From assembly GCA_003246795.1 (NCBI GenBank), contig QKCS01000260.1:1-7132 (forward strand): DNA of 7,132 nt, in the 5' to 3' direction. The DNA is from Alphaproteobacteria bacterium. GTDB lineage: Bacteria > Pseudomonadota > Alphaproteobacteria > Micropepsales > Micropepsaceae. Below are positions 1 to 6,966 of this stretch, one piece after another. The translations under genes and the position numbers were made by a program. How positions within the stretch are numbered: position 1 is the first letter of the stretch; every line of letters begins with the position of its first letter. The notes below the pieces were generated by a model, which saw only the letters and a program-made list of their open reading frames with translations, searched no databases and was not told the origin of the DNA.

Positions 1-2
1 CG

Positions 3-206
3 GATGCGATCTTCGCGGCGCCTGTGTTTGCCACGGCCAGCCATCGCGCGCGTGCGGCGCTGGGCGTCGTGCGCTTCGCGGTGTTGGCGACAAGAGCGCC
101 GGGGAAGGTTCTCGCGCTCGGCGGCGCCGACGCGCGTTCCGCGCCGCGATTGACCGGCCTTCCAATCGCGGGCGTCGCGCTGATCGGCGGTTGGATCAGA
201 AGCTGA
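3..206 (+). CDS. thiE: Thiamine-phosphate synthase (ThiE-like), C-terminal part
   Basis: This is the last 67 codons of a gene that enters from the left edge; the frame is open from base 3 to a TGA at 204-206. The translation begins DAIFAAPVFATASH, continues ALGVVRFAVLA, then VLALGGAD, and closes with GVALIGGW. This order matches the end of the ThiE/TenI TIM barrel: the PVFxTxSH strand-loop, the LG motif, the ALGG phosphate-binding strand, and the final short strand with its Gly-Gly turn. The family joins hydroxymethylpyrimidine diphosphate to thiazole phosphate to give thiamine phosphate in the cytoplasm. The usual PVFPT proline is Ala here. That and the missing N-terminal half leave open a TenI-type or diverged ThiE relative. 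A GTG at 24 is internal and not a real start. The end overlaps the convergent porin gene by 11 bases. Confidence 0.75.
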   Translation, partial: DAIFAAPVFATASHRARAALGVVRFAVLATRAPGKVLALGGADARSAPRLTGLPIAGVALIGGWIRS

Positions 207-1419
207 ACGTCGTCTCGAGGTAGCCGACGTTGCCGTTCAGCGTGTCGCAGCCGAAGCCGCCGGCGTCGGTGGGGCAGACGTCGAACGGGCCGTCGAACTC
301 GAAGTGCTGATAGCCGCCGGTGACGCGGATGTTCTCCGTGAAGGTGTAGCCGGCCGCGATCTGCAGGGCCTCGCCTTGCTGGTCGGCCGTTAAGAAGGGG
401 ACTTCTTCATCTTCGTAGATGTAGTTCGCGCCGAACATCCAGGGTCCGCGTTCGTAGGTGATTCCGGTGCTCCAGACGTTCGTGAAGCTGCCGTCGAAGA
501 CGTTCGAGATGAAGGAGCCCGGAACGACCGGTCCAGCGCCCGCGATGTTCGTGCGCTTGAACGCGCCGCCCCACGTCCATTCGCGGTAGCCGAGCTTCGC
601 GGCCAGGCCCCATTCGAAGAGATCGTCGTAGAGGAACGGCGCGGTGTTGTTCACGTTGTTGCCGGTGACGATGCCGACGCTCACGCCGACGTCGACGCCG
701 CCGTGGTTGGCGAGATAGGACGCCGCGAAGTCCCAGATGTTCGCCTGCTCGTTGAAGTCGTCGTTGCCGAAGAGCTGCGCCGGGTCGCGCGAACCGTCGG
801 GCGCGTACGACACGGCCAGCCGCAGGCCGTTCACGCTCGGCGTCACGTACATGATCTTCAGGTAGTCGTCGGAACCGTGGATGTCGGAGCGCAGCTGCAT
901 GCCTTGCGGGCTGAAGAGGGAGCCCGGCGCCTGCGGGTCCGAACTCGCGCAGAAGAAGCGGCACGGATAGGCCAAGAGAAAGACTTCCGGGTTGTCGGCC
1001 CGGATGCTCTTCGTCACCGACGGCACGTCCAGACCCATGATGTCGGCCGCGCCGTCCATCACGCCGGCCTGCAGGCGGCCGAAATCGCCTTCCCAGTAGA
1101 ACCAGAGCTCTTCGAGGAAATCGGAGGAACCGGCGTCGTTCAGATAGGTGTCGAAGTTCGACGCGTAGTCGAGATCGAGCGCGATGCGCCCGCCGACTTC
1201 GCCGCCGCCGTCGAGCGGCAAGATCGCGGTGCCGAAGAGGCCGGTGTCGACCGCGAAGACAGTATTGTCGAGGCCCGTCATGTTCGATTGATCGACGACG
1301 GCGCCGATGGCGCTCGCGTGGCCGTTGAGCTTCAGCTGCAGACGGTCGAGCGCCTCGGCGTGCGCGAGCCCGCTCGCGAACGCGAGGGCGGCGGCGGCAA
1401 GAGCTGCGATGCGTCTCAT
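196..1419 (-). CDS. Outer-membrane porin, tandem paralogue 1
   Basis: The gene encodes 407 residues. I start it at the ATG at 1417-1419 because GAGAGGGG lies just upstream and the protein then opens with a clean signal peptide (MRR, an Ala/Leu-rich core, cleavage probably after AHA at 19-21). An ATG 13 codons further upstream would add a charged leader that spoils the signal. The mature protein has alternating hydrophobic/polar strands rich in Gly, Tyr and Asn, and it ends in FSF; a terminal Phe is the Bam-recognition feature of outer-membrane barrels. It resembles the Gram-negative porin superfamily (Porin_4-like), which forms trimeric diffusion channels for small hydrophilic solutes. Cysteines at 153/157 and 382/391 form two close pairs, probably in surface loops. 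It is a paralogue of the upstream porin: both share an NIW motif, NIAGAG, RGPW/TGPW-x-FGANY and GYQHFEFDGP-type blocks. Substrate specificity cannot be told. Confidence 0.88.
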   Translation of the reverse strand: MRRIAALAAAALAFASGLAHAEALDRLQLKLNGHASAIGAVVDQSNMTGLDNTVFAVDTGLFGTAILPLDGGGEVGGRIALDLDYASNFDTYLNDAGSSDFLEELWFYWEGDFGRLQAGVMDGAADIMGLDVPSVTKSIRADNPEVFLLAYPCRFFCASSDPQAPGSLFSPQGMQLRSDIHGSDDYLKIMYVTPSVNGLRLAVSYAPDGSRDPAQLFGNDDFNEQANIWDFAASYLANHGGVDVGVSVGIVTGNNVNNTAPFLYDDLFEWGLAAKLGYREWTWGGAFKRTNIAGAGPVVPGSFISNVFDGSFTNVWSTGITYERGPWMFGANYIYEDEEVPFLTADQQGEALQIAAGYTFTENIRVTGGYQHFEFDGPFDVCPTDAGGFGCDTLNGNVGYLETTFSF

Positions 1420-1421
1420 AT

Positions 1422-1429
1422 CCCCTCTC
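1422..1429 (-). promoter_or_regulatory. Shine-Dalgarno of porin 1, decides its start
   Basis: On the minus strand this reads GAGAGGGG, followed by AT and the ATG at 1417-1419. The GAGG core sits about 4 bases from the start codon. It supports the 407-residue start with an intact signal peptide over the upstream in-frame ATG at 1456-1458. Confidence 0.65.
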
Positions 1430-1501
1430 ACAAGGGCCCCGCGCGAATCACGCCGCAAGACGTTAGCCTGCTGCGCCGCACACCTTAAGCGTCGACCCGC
1501 G

Positions 1502-1531
1502 GTTAACGGTACGGCGTGGGGCCGGTGTCAC
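1502..1531 (-). promoter_or_regulatory. Weak promoter candidate for porin 1
   Basis: In the 137-base gap between the two porin genes, the minus strand reads GTGACA (1526-1531), an 18-base spacer, then GTTAAC (1502-1507). The -35 box matches TTGACA at five of six positions, but the -10 box is poor. It would leave a leader of about 75 bases before porin 1. If it is not functional, porin 1 may be read through from porin 2. Low certainty, given how often such boxes occur by chance. Confidence 0.22.
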
Positions 1532-1556
1532 AACTGGCCCTCCGGTGCGGCGCGAA

Positions 1557-2876
1557 TCAGAACGAAATCGAGGTCTGGAAGTAGGCCAGATCGGCGTCGA
1601 GCGAGTCGCACGCCGCCGTTGCGCAAACGCCCGCCGGACCGTCGAAATCATAGTGCTGGTAGCCGATGACGAGCTGCAGGTTCTCGTCGAATTCATAACC
1701 GACCGCACCGGACCACCCTTGCGCGTCCTGCGTCACAAGGCGCGTGATCGCCGGTCCCGTCGACGTGTCGACGAAGGGCGGCAGTTCCTCCTCCAGGTTC
1801 ACGTAGTTGGCGCCGAAACGCCACGGACCGGTTTCGTAGGTGACCCCGGCGCCCCAAACGGTCGTTTGATTGTCGGGCAGGACGCAGCCGGCGACCGTGC
1901 TGCACCCGACCGAGAGCGACGGCGCCAACGCCTGGTCGGCCAGACCGCCCGCGCCGGCGATGTTCGTCACACGGTAGGAGCCGCCGACCTTGAAACCTTC
2001 GTAGACCACCTGCGCGCCGCCGCCATATTCCTCGAGGTCGTCCGGCGTGAATGGCAGCGACGTGAACGCCGTCGTTGCGCCGTCGGAGAGGCGCGCGGCC
2101 ATAATGGGTACGGTGTTGCCGACCGTCTCGCGCTCGTTGTAGCCGGCGACATAGGCGCCGTAGAAGCCGACGTCGAACGACGACAGCGAGCCCTGATAGT
2201 TCACGGCCGCTTCCCAGATGTTGTGCTGGCGGTCGAATTCGTCGTCGTGACTGAAGAGATCGTTCAGACCGCGCGTCAGCACGGGCGTGTACGAGCCCGA
2301 CAGCTGAACGCCGATGATGCGCGGCGAATAGTAGATGAGCTTGAACGCGTCGCCCGAGCCATTGAGGTCGGTGCGCATGTGCGCGCCGTTGGGCATGAAG
2401 GCCGTGAAGCTCCGCGCGAGCGGATCCTGCAGCGGATAGGCGCGCGGATCGTCGATGCGATTGATCTCGGACACGTTGGGCGAATAGATGCCGGCGCTGT
2501 CGCCCGCGCCGTCTTCGAGGCCCAGCGTCACGCGGCCGAAGAGCGTTTGAACGTAAAGCCAGACTTCGTCGACGAAATCCGGGGCGCCACGGATGAAATC
2601 GTTCGAGAATTCGTGCTCGCTCGACTGAAAGCGCAGCTGGCCGCGGATGCCGTATTCCCACCCGCTGTCGGCGATCGTCTTCGCGCGGCCCCAGACCTTG
2701 CCTTCGGCGGCGAAGCCATAATTGTTCAGATCGTTCGGCGGGACCTCGTCCTCGTCGATCCAATACGCGGACAGGTTGGCCTGCCCGCCCCAGTCATACG
2801 TGATCTCCGAAGCCGTCGCCGGCGCGCAAAGCGCAAAAATCGACAACGCCGTCAGGGAACGCCACGCGCGCTTCAT
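1557..2876 (-). CDS. Outer-membrane porin, tandem paralogue 2
   Basis: The gene encodes 439 residues. I start it at the ATG at 2874-2876, preceded by TGGAGTCC (a GGAG Shine-Dalgarno with a short spacer). The frame stays open further upstream to 3092, but that extension is Arg/Cys-rich and would bury the signal peptide. The signal is MKRAW, a hydrophobic core, and likely cleavage after ATA at 20-22. The mature part is a predicted beta-barrel with DNA-to-protein features of general porins: strands rich in Gly/Tyr, a FGRVTLGLEDGAGD segment around 113-126 near where the constriction loop usually begins, and a C-terminal SISF. It is homologous to the downstream porin along its length. Cysteines at 325/331 and 418/423 form two close pairs; the C-terminal pair is shared with the paralogue and the other is not. 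Probably a general or anion/cation diffusion channel; the solute is unknown. Confidence 0.88.
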   Translation of the reverse strand: MKRAWRSLTALSIFALCAPATASEITYDWGGQANLSAYWIDEDEVPPNDLNNYGFAAEGKVWGRAKTIADSGWEYGIRGQLRFQSSEHEFSNDFIRGAPDFVDEVWLYVQTLFGRVTLGLEDGAGDSAGIYSPNVSEINRIDDPRAYPLQDPLARSFTAFMPNGAHMRTDLNGSGDAFKLIYYSPRIIGVQLSGSYTPVLTRGLNDLFSHDDEFDRQHNIWEAAVNYQGSLSSFDVGFYGAYVAGYNERETVGNTVPIMAARLSDGATTAFTSLPFTPDDLEEYGGGAQVVYEGFKVGGSYRVTNIAGAGGLADQALAPSLSVGCSTVAGCVLPDNQTTVWGAGVTYETGPWRFGANYVNLEEELPPFVDTSTGPAITRLVTQDAQGWSGAVGYEFDENLQLVIGYQHYDFDGPAGVCATAACDSLDADLAYFQTSISF

Positions 2877-3211
2877 GGACTCCAAAACCTTTCGCCCGAA
2901 CCGTTTTCCGTCCCCCGAACACCAGTCATGCTGTCTTTCGCGGTTGAGGGCAAGCCGTTGGCGCCGGGAATGGCAAATCCGCCCCCTTGTGTTGCGTCCA
3001 ATCAGCAGAAAAACACAACTCCAAGTACGGTGGGCCACGCACCTCCTGACCAAGACGGGCGAAGCCTCGCCTGGACTTGCGCGACGCAGCATTGCGCGTC
3101 ACGATTGCCGCGGTCCGAGTTGTTCGCGTATAACGCGGGCCTCGGTTTTGCCCCAAGTCGCTTCCAGATTTACCGTTATCCCGTCACCCAATTGGCCCCG
3201 CGAGTCGAAAC
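2877..3211. other. Divergent intergenic region between porins and DUF3576 gene
   Basis: This 335-base stretch separates the leftward porin pair from the rightward lipoprotein-leuS-lptE cluster, so it should hold both divergent promoters. A good rightward candidate is listed separately at 3105-3134. For the leftward porin promoter I see only a weak minus-strand candidate, TTGCCC with a 17-base spacer to CATGAC, about 55-80 bases before the porin start. No RNA gene, convincing small ORF with a ribosome site, or terminator is visible. The long frames crossing it are continuations of antisense frames. Confidence 0.7.
3105..3134 (+). promoter_or_regulatory. Sigma70-like promoter for the DUF3576 lipoprotein gene
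   Basis: TTGCCG at 3105-3110 is followed by an 18-base spacer and TATAAC at 3129-3134. The -10 box matches the consensus at five of six positions and the -35 box at four. Transcription would begin about 70 bases before the ATG at 3212. It is the best promoter-like sequence in the divergent region. No operator-like inverted repeat is obvious next to it. Confidence 0.5.
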
Positions 3212-3715
3212 ATGTCGCCCAAGTATGTGTCCGTCTTCTGCGCCGCGTTGTTGCTGACCGCCTGCGGATCCGACCCCGACAAGCCCGCGCCGACGATCGA
3301 GGCGCCTCCGCCGGCGCCCGCCCCGACCGCGGAAGCGCCGTCGGACGGCGGGATGTTCGGCTGGCTTGGCGGCGATTCGGGCGACGAGCGCAAGGGCGTG
3401 GCGGTCAACGCCTATCTGTGGCGGGCGAGCCTGGACGCCTTGTCGTTCATGCCGATGGATCAGACCGACCCATTCGGCGGGATCATCAAGACCGGCTGGT
3501 ACGATCCACCGAATTCGCCGAACGAACGGCTGCGGGTGTCCGTCTTCATCCTGGATTCGCGACTTAGGGCCGACGCTCTTCGCGTCTCGGTGTTCAGGCA
3601 GGTGAAGAAGCCGACCGGCGACTGGATCGACGACACCGTCGATCCGGAAACGGTCACGAAGCTCGAAAACGTCATCCTGAACAAGGCGCGTTCGCTGAAG
3701 ATCCAGGGCGGCTAG
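3212..3715 (+). CDS. DUF3576 family lipoprotein of unknown function
   Basis: The gene encodes 167 residues. The N-terminus (MSPKY, hydrophobic stretch, LLTAC at 14-18) is a lipoprotein signal with Cys18 as the lipidated residue. Gly follows Cys18, so there is no Asp retention signal and an outer-membrane destination is likely. Residues 25-47 are a Pro/Ala linker, and 62-163 form the conserved domain. That domain contains VNAYLWRASLDALSFMP, DPFGG, the GWY segment, ERLRVSVFILDSRLRADALRVSVFRQ and a terminal helix with KLENVILNKAR. I recognise this pattern as DUF3576, an alphaproteobacterial family with no known role that usually sits beside leuS and lptE, as here. The ribosome site before the ATG is weak, but the lipobox fixes the start. 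The neighbourhood hints at an envelope role, possibly linked to LPS or outer-membrane assembly; that is inference only. Confidence 0.88.
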   Translation: MSPKYVSVFCAALLLTACGSDPDKPAPTIEAPPPAPAPTAEAPSDGGMFGWLGGDSGDERKGVAVNAYLWRASLDALSFMPMDQTDPFGGIIKTGWYDPPNSPNERLRVSVFILDSRLRADALRVSVFRQVKKPTGDWIDDTVDPETVTKLENVILNKARSLKIQGG

Positions 3716-3764
3716 TCACAGACAATCGCCAGGCTTCGGCGGGAGAGCGCGGCCCGATGCCCGC

Positions 3765-3793
3765 TTGCCCCTTTGCGCGTGCGCGTCGATAAA
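3765..3793 (+). promoter_or_regulatory. Promoter candidate for leuS
   Basis: In the 134-base gap before leuS, TTGCCC (3765-3770) is followed by a 17-base spacer and GATAAA (3788-3793). Both boxes match the sigma70 consensus at four of six positions and the spacing is ideal. It would give a leader of about 50 bases, so leuS and lptE could be expressed independently of the DUF3576 gene. Confidence 0.4.
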
Positions 3794-3807
3794 GGTTTTC
3801 CACACAC

Positions 3808-3824
3808 TCAGGCCGTAAGGCTGA
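3808..3824 (+). promoter_or_regulatory. Small hairpin with GTAA loop in the leuS leader
   Basis: TCA-G-GCC / GTAA / GGC-TGA can fold into a six-pair stem with one bulged G and a GNRA-type tetraloop. It lies about 25 bases before the leuS ATG, between the proposed promoter and the start codon. No T-run follows, so it is not an intrinsic terminator, and no leader peptide or T-box feature is seen. A role in mRNA stability or translation is possible, but chance is also a fair explanation. Confidence 0.25.
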
Positions 3825-3849
3825 ACAACGAATCGACGGACGCATTTCC

Positions 3850-6414
3850 ATGTCGCGCTACAACGCCCGCGAAATCGAGCCCAAGTGGCAGAAGAAATGG
3901 GAGGACGCCAAAGTCTTCCTGACCGAGATCGACCGCGCGAAGCCCAAATACTACGTGCTCGAGATGTTTCCCTATCCGTCCGGGCGCATCCATATCGGCC
4001 ACGGGCGGAACTACGTGATGGGCGATGTCGTCGCGCGGTTCAAGCGCGCGATGGGCTTCAACGTCTTGCATCCGATGGGCTGGGACGCGTTCGGCCTGCC
4101 GGCCGAGAACGCTGCGATCGAGCAGAAGATCGATCCCGCGAAGTGGACCTATTCGAACATCGCCTCGATGAAGGCGCAGCTGAAACTCCTGGGCCTGTCG
4201 ATCGATTGGAGCCGCGAGTTCGCGACCTGCGATCCCGCCTACTACAAGCACCAGCAGAAGATGTTCCTGGACTTTCTGCGGCTGGGCCTGGTCGCGCGGA
4301 AGGAATCGAACGTCAATTGGGACCCGGTCGACCACACCGTGCTCGCCAACGAGCAGGTGATCGACGGGCGAGGCTGGCGTTCGGGCGCACTCGTCGAACA
4401 GCGCAAACTGACGCAATGGTTCTTCCGCATCTCGGACATGGCCGAGGAACTCTTGACCGCGATCGACGGGTTGGACCGCTGGCCCGAGAAGGTGCGCCTG
4501 ATGCAGCGCAATTGGATCGGCCGGTCCGAAGGCGCGCGCGTAACCTTCCAGCTGACGGACGCGGCGTTCGGCGCCTTGGAAATCTTCACGACGCGACCGG
4601 ACACGTTGTTCGGAGCGAGCTTCTGCGCGATCGCGCCCGACCACTCCCTGGCCGAACGCCTCGCCAAGGACAATGCGAAGCTCCGCGACTTCGTTGCGGA
4701 GTGCAAGCGGCACGGCACGTCGGAGGCCGCGATCGAGACCGCCGAGAAGATGGGCTTCGACACCGGCTTGCGCGCGAAGCATCCGTTCGCGGCCGGTCAG
4801 ACGCTGCCCGTCTACGTCGCGAATTTCGTGCTGATGGAATACGGGCTGGGCGCGATCTTCGGCTGTCCGGCGCATGATCAGCGCGACCTGGATTTCGCAC
4901 GCAAGTACAAGCTGGCCGTCATTCCGGTCGTCATCCCCGAGGGCCAGGATCCGAAGACGTTCGACGTCGGCGACGAGGCCTATGTCGGCGACGGCAAACT
5001 CGCCAATTCCGAGTTCATGAACGGAATGAGCGTGCCCGACGCCAAGCGCGCGGTGATCGACAAGCTCGAGTCCATGAAGATCGGCAAGCGCACGATCAAC
5101 TATCGGCTGCGCGATTGGGGCGTCAGCCGGCAACGGTTCTGGGGCTGTCCGATTCCGATGATCCATTGCACGGCGTGCGGCGTGGTGCCGGTGCCGGACA
5201 AGGATCTGCCGGTCAAGCTGCCCGAGGACGCGACGTTCGACCGGCCGGGCAATCCGCTCGACCATCATCCGACATGGAAGGACGTGGCGTGTCCGTCCTG
5301 CGGCAAGCCCGCGCGGCGCGAGACGGACACGATGGACACGTTCGTCGATTCGGCGTGGTACTTCGCGCGCTTCGCCGATCCCACCGCCGAGAAGCCGACG
5401 AACCGCGAGGCCGTCGACTATTGGCTGCCCGTCGATCAGTACATCGGCGGCATCGAGCACGCGATCTTGCACCTGCTCTACGCGCGGTTCTTCACGCGGG
5501 CGATGAAGAAAGCGGGCTATTCCGGCGTGAGCGAGCCGTTCGCGGGCATGTTCACGCAGGGCATGATCACCCACGAGACGTATCGCGATCCGGACGGCAA
5601 GTATCTGTTGCCCGAAGACGTCGAAAAGCGCAACGACACCGCGGTGAAACGCGGCACCAATCATCGCGTGACGATCGGCGCGATCGAGAAGATGTCGAAG
5701 TCGAAGAAGAACGTCGTGCCGCCCGAAGCGGTCGCCGACACATACGGCGTCGACGCCGCGCGCTGGTTCATGATGTCGGACTCGCCGCCAGAGCGCGATT
5801 CGGAATGGAGCGAGGCGGGCATCGAAGGCGCGTGGCGCTATGTGCAGCGCGTGTGGCGCATGGTCGCCGAGACGGCGCCGCATCTGCCGGGCTTCGGCTC
5901 GGTCGCGCCGGACGGGTTCGATCCCGACGCGATCGCCATCCGTCAGGTCACGCATCGCACGATCGCCGGCGTGACGGAAGACCTGGAGAAGTTCCGCTTC
6001 AACAAGGCGGTCGCGAAGCTCTACGAATTCGTCAACGTGCTCGGCGACTTCAAGCCGAAGCGCGACGACGAGTTGTGGGCCATGCGCGAAGCGTTGGAAA
6101 CGCTGGTCGTGTTGATCAATCCGATGGTGCCGCATTTGGCGGAGGAATGCTGGCAGGCGCTGGACGGCACAACGATGATCGTCGATGCGCCGTGGCCGAG
6201 AGCCGATCCGGCGCTCACGCGGCAAGACAGTGTGGTCATCGCGATTCAGGTGAGCGGTAAACGCCGCGACGAGATCGAAATGCCCAAGGATTCCGACCCG
6301 AAAGCGGTCGAAACCGCGGTGCTCGCGCGCGAGGCGGTGGTCAAGGCCATTGACGGGCGGGCGGTCAAAAAGGTCATTATCGTGCCGAACCGCATCGCCA
6401 ATGTGGTGGTCTGA
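3850..6414 (+). CDS. leuS: Leucyl-tRNA synthetase
   Basis: The gene encodes 854 residues, a full-length class I synthetase that charges tRNA-Leu with leucine using ATP in the cytoplasm. The N-terminus SRYNAREIEPKWQKKW is typical of bacterial LeuRS and fixes the start, although the ribosome site is weak. The ATP motif is HIGH at 48-51 and the second signature is KMSKS at 614-618. The inserted CP1 editing domain carries TTRPDT at 247-252, where the threonines that reject mischarged norvaline and isoleucine sit, and HDQRD at 342-346 with its essential aspartates. Two Cys pairs (440/443 and 481/484) form the zinc-binding insertion. ETDTMDTFVDSAWYF follows, then the helical anticodon-side domain from about 660, and a C-terminal domain ending KKVIIVPNRIANVVV. 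No key residue is missing. Its product gene stops 24 bases before lptE, so the two are probably co-transcribed. Confidence 0.98.
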   Translation: MSRYNAREIEPKWQKKWEDAKVFLTEIDRAKPKYYVLEMFPYPSGRIHIGHGRNYVMGDVVARFKRAMGFNVLHPMGWDAFGLPAENAAIEQKIDPAKWTYSNIASMKAQLKLLGLSIDWSREFATCDPAYYKHQQKMFLDFLRLGLVARKESNVNWDPVDHTVLANEQVIDGRGWRSGALVEQRKLTQWFFRISDMAEELLTAIDGLDRWPEKVRLMQRNWIGRSEGARVTFQLTDAAFGALEIFTTRPDTLFGASFCAIAPDHSLAERLAKDNAKLRDFVAECKRHGTSEAAIETAEKMGFDTGLRAKHPFAAGQTLPVYVANFVLMEYGLGAIFGCPAHDQRDLDFARKYKLAVIPVVIPEGQDPKTFDVGDEAYVGDGKLANSEFMNGMSVPDAKRAVIDKLESMKIGKRTINYRLRDWGVSRQRFWGCPIPMIHCTACGVVPVPDKDLPVKLPEDATFDRPGNPLDHHPTWKDVACPSCGKPARRETDTMDTFVDSAWYFARFADPTAEKPTNREAVDYWLPVDQYIGGIEHAILHLLYARFFTRAMKKAGYSGVSEPFAGMFTQGMITHETYRDPDGKYLLPEDVEKRNDTAVKRGTNHRVTIGAIEKMSKSKKNVVPPEAVADTYGVDAARWFMMSDSPPERDSEWSEAGIEGAWRYVQRVWRMVAETAPHLPGFGSVAPDGFDPDAIAIRQVTHRTIAGVTEDLEKFRFNKAVAKLYEFVNVLGDFKPKRDDELWAMREALETLVVLINPMVPHLAEECWQALDGTTMIVDAPWPRADPALTRQDSVVIAIQVSGKRRDEIEMPKDSDPKAVETAVLAREAVVKAIDGRAVKKVIIVPNRIANVVV

Positions 6415-6426
6415 GTCTCAAGTGCT

Positions 6427-6430
6427 GGAG
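6427..6430 (+). promoter_or_regulatory. Shine-Dalgarno of lptE, decides its start
   Basis: GGAG ends 8 bases before the ATG at 6439-6441, a normal spacing. An in-frame GTG at 6430 shares its first base with this GGAG and has no ribosome site of its own, so the ATG is the better start. Confidence 0.6.
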
Positions 6431-6438
6431 TGCGGCGG

Positions 6439-6957
6439 ATGAACAAGGCCTTTGGAATCGTCCTCGGCGTGTGCGCGGCGCTTGCGCTCAGCGCGTGCGG
6501 CTTTCGTCCGCTCTACGCCACCGGCACGACGCCCGAAGGCATGAGCCAGTATTTCAGCCAGGTCTATGTCGAGTCGATTCCGGGCCGGCAGGGCGTGCAC
6601 TTGCGCAACCAGTTGATGGACGCGCTGACGCCCGCGGGCACGCCGTCGTCGGCCGCTTATCGCCTGACCATCAAACTGGAAGACCTGAAGGAAGGCCTCG
6701 CGATTCAAGAGAACACGCAGATCACGCGCTACAACTATTCGCTGACGGCGAAGTACGAGCTGCGGGATTCGGTGTCGGGCGAGATTCTGGACAAAGGCAC
6801 GACCCGCGCGATCGCCGCCTACAACGTCGTCGACTCACAGTTCGCGACGCAATCGGCCGAGCGCGACGCGCAAGACCGCGCGGCGCGCGAGGTGGGCGAG
6901 GACATCCGCCTGCGGCTCGGGCTCTATTTCGAAAACCGCTTTGGTTCGAAGACGTAG
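6439..6957 (+). CDS. lptE: LPS-assembly lipoprotein LptE
   Basis: The gene encodes 172 residues. The signal MNKAFGIVLGVCAALALSAC ends in a lipobox with Cys20 as the lipidated residue. The mature protein starts CGFRPLY, the hallmark of the alphaproteobacterial LptE family. LptE plugs the LptD barrel in the outer membrane and helps deliver lipopolysaccharide to the cell surface. The body is a mixed alpha/beta domain: a strand with VYVESIPGRQGVHLRNQLMDAL, then YRLTIKLEDLKEGLAIQ, YNYSLTAKYEL and SGEILDKGTTRAIAAYN. A charged helix (AERDAQDRAAREVGEDIRLRLGLYF) follows near the end. Length and layout fit the family. It follows leuS by 24 bases on the same strand, a common alphaproteobacterial pairing. 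A long palindrome begins 10 bases after its stop. Sequence conservation in this family is low, so the call rests on the N-terminal motif, length and neighbours together. Confidence 0.9.
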   Translation: MNKAFGIVLGVCAALALSACGFRPLYATGTTPEGMSQYFSQVYVESIPGRQGVHLRNQLMDALTPAGTPSSAAYRLTIKLEDLKEGLAIQENTQITRYNYSLTAKYELRDSVSGEILDKGTTRAIAAYNVVDSQFATQSAERDAQDRAAREVGEDIRLRLGLYFENRFGSKT

Positions 6958-6966
6958 TTTTTGCGG

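Noticed and set aside
24..206. A separate 60-residue gene starting at GTG 24
   Set aside because: The frame is open upstream to the window edge, and the residues before 24 (DAIFAAPV) belong to the ThiE strand, so it is the end of a larger gene.
1520..1539. Inverted repeat GGCCGGT / ACTGGCC between the porins as a terminator
   Set aside because: The seven-pair stem has a G-T pair in one strand (a mismatch in the RNA of the porin direction) and no T-run on either side.
2877..3092. N-terminal extension of porin 2 to 3092
   Set aside because: The extension is Arg/Cys-rich and lies before a complete signal peptide. GGAG just before the ATG at 2874-2876 supports the shorter start.
1545..3257. A 570-codon open frame on the plus strand opposite porin 2
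   Set aside because: It is antisense to the porin, Arg/Val-rich, with no domain or signal; its tail merely runs on through the intergenic region.
3808..6225. An 805-codon open frame on the minus strand opposite leuS
   Set aside because: It is antisense to a certain leuS gene. The translation is dominated by Arg, Ala, His and Asp with no recognisable domain, as expected when a high-GC gene with strong codon bias is read on the other strand.
6430..6438. GTG start for lptE, three codons earlier
   Set aside because: The GTG overlaps the GGAG that serves the ATG at 6439 and has no ribosome site of its own.
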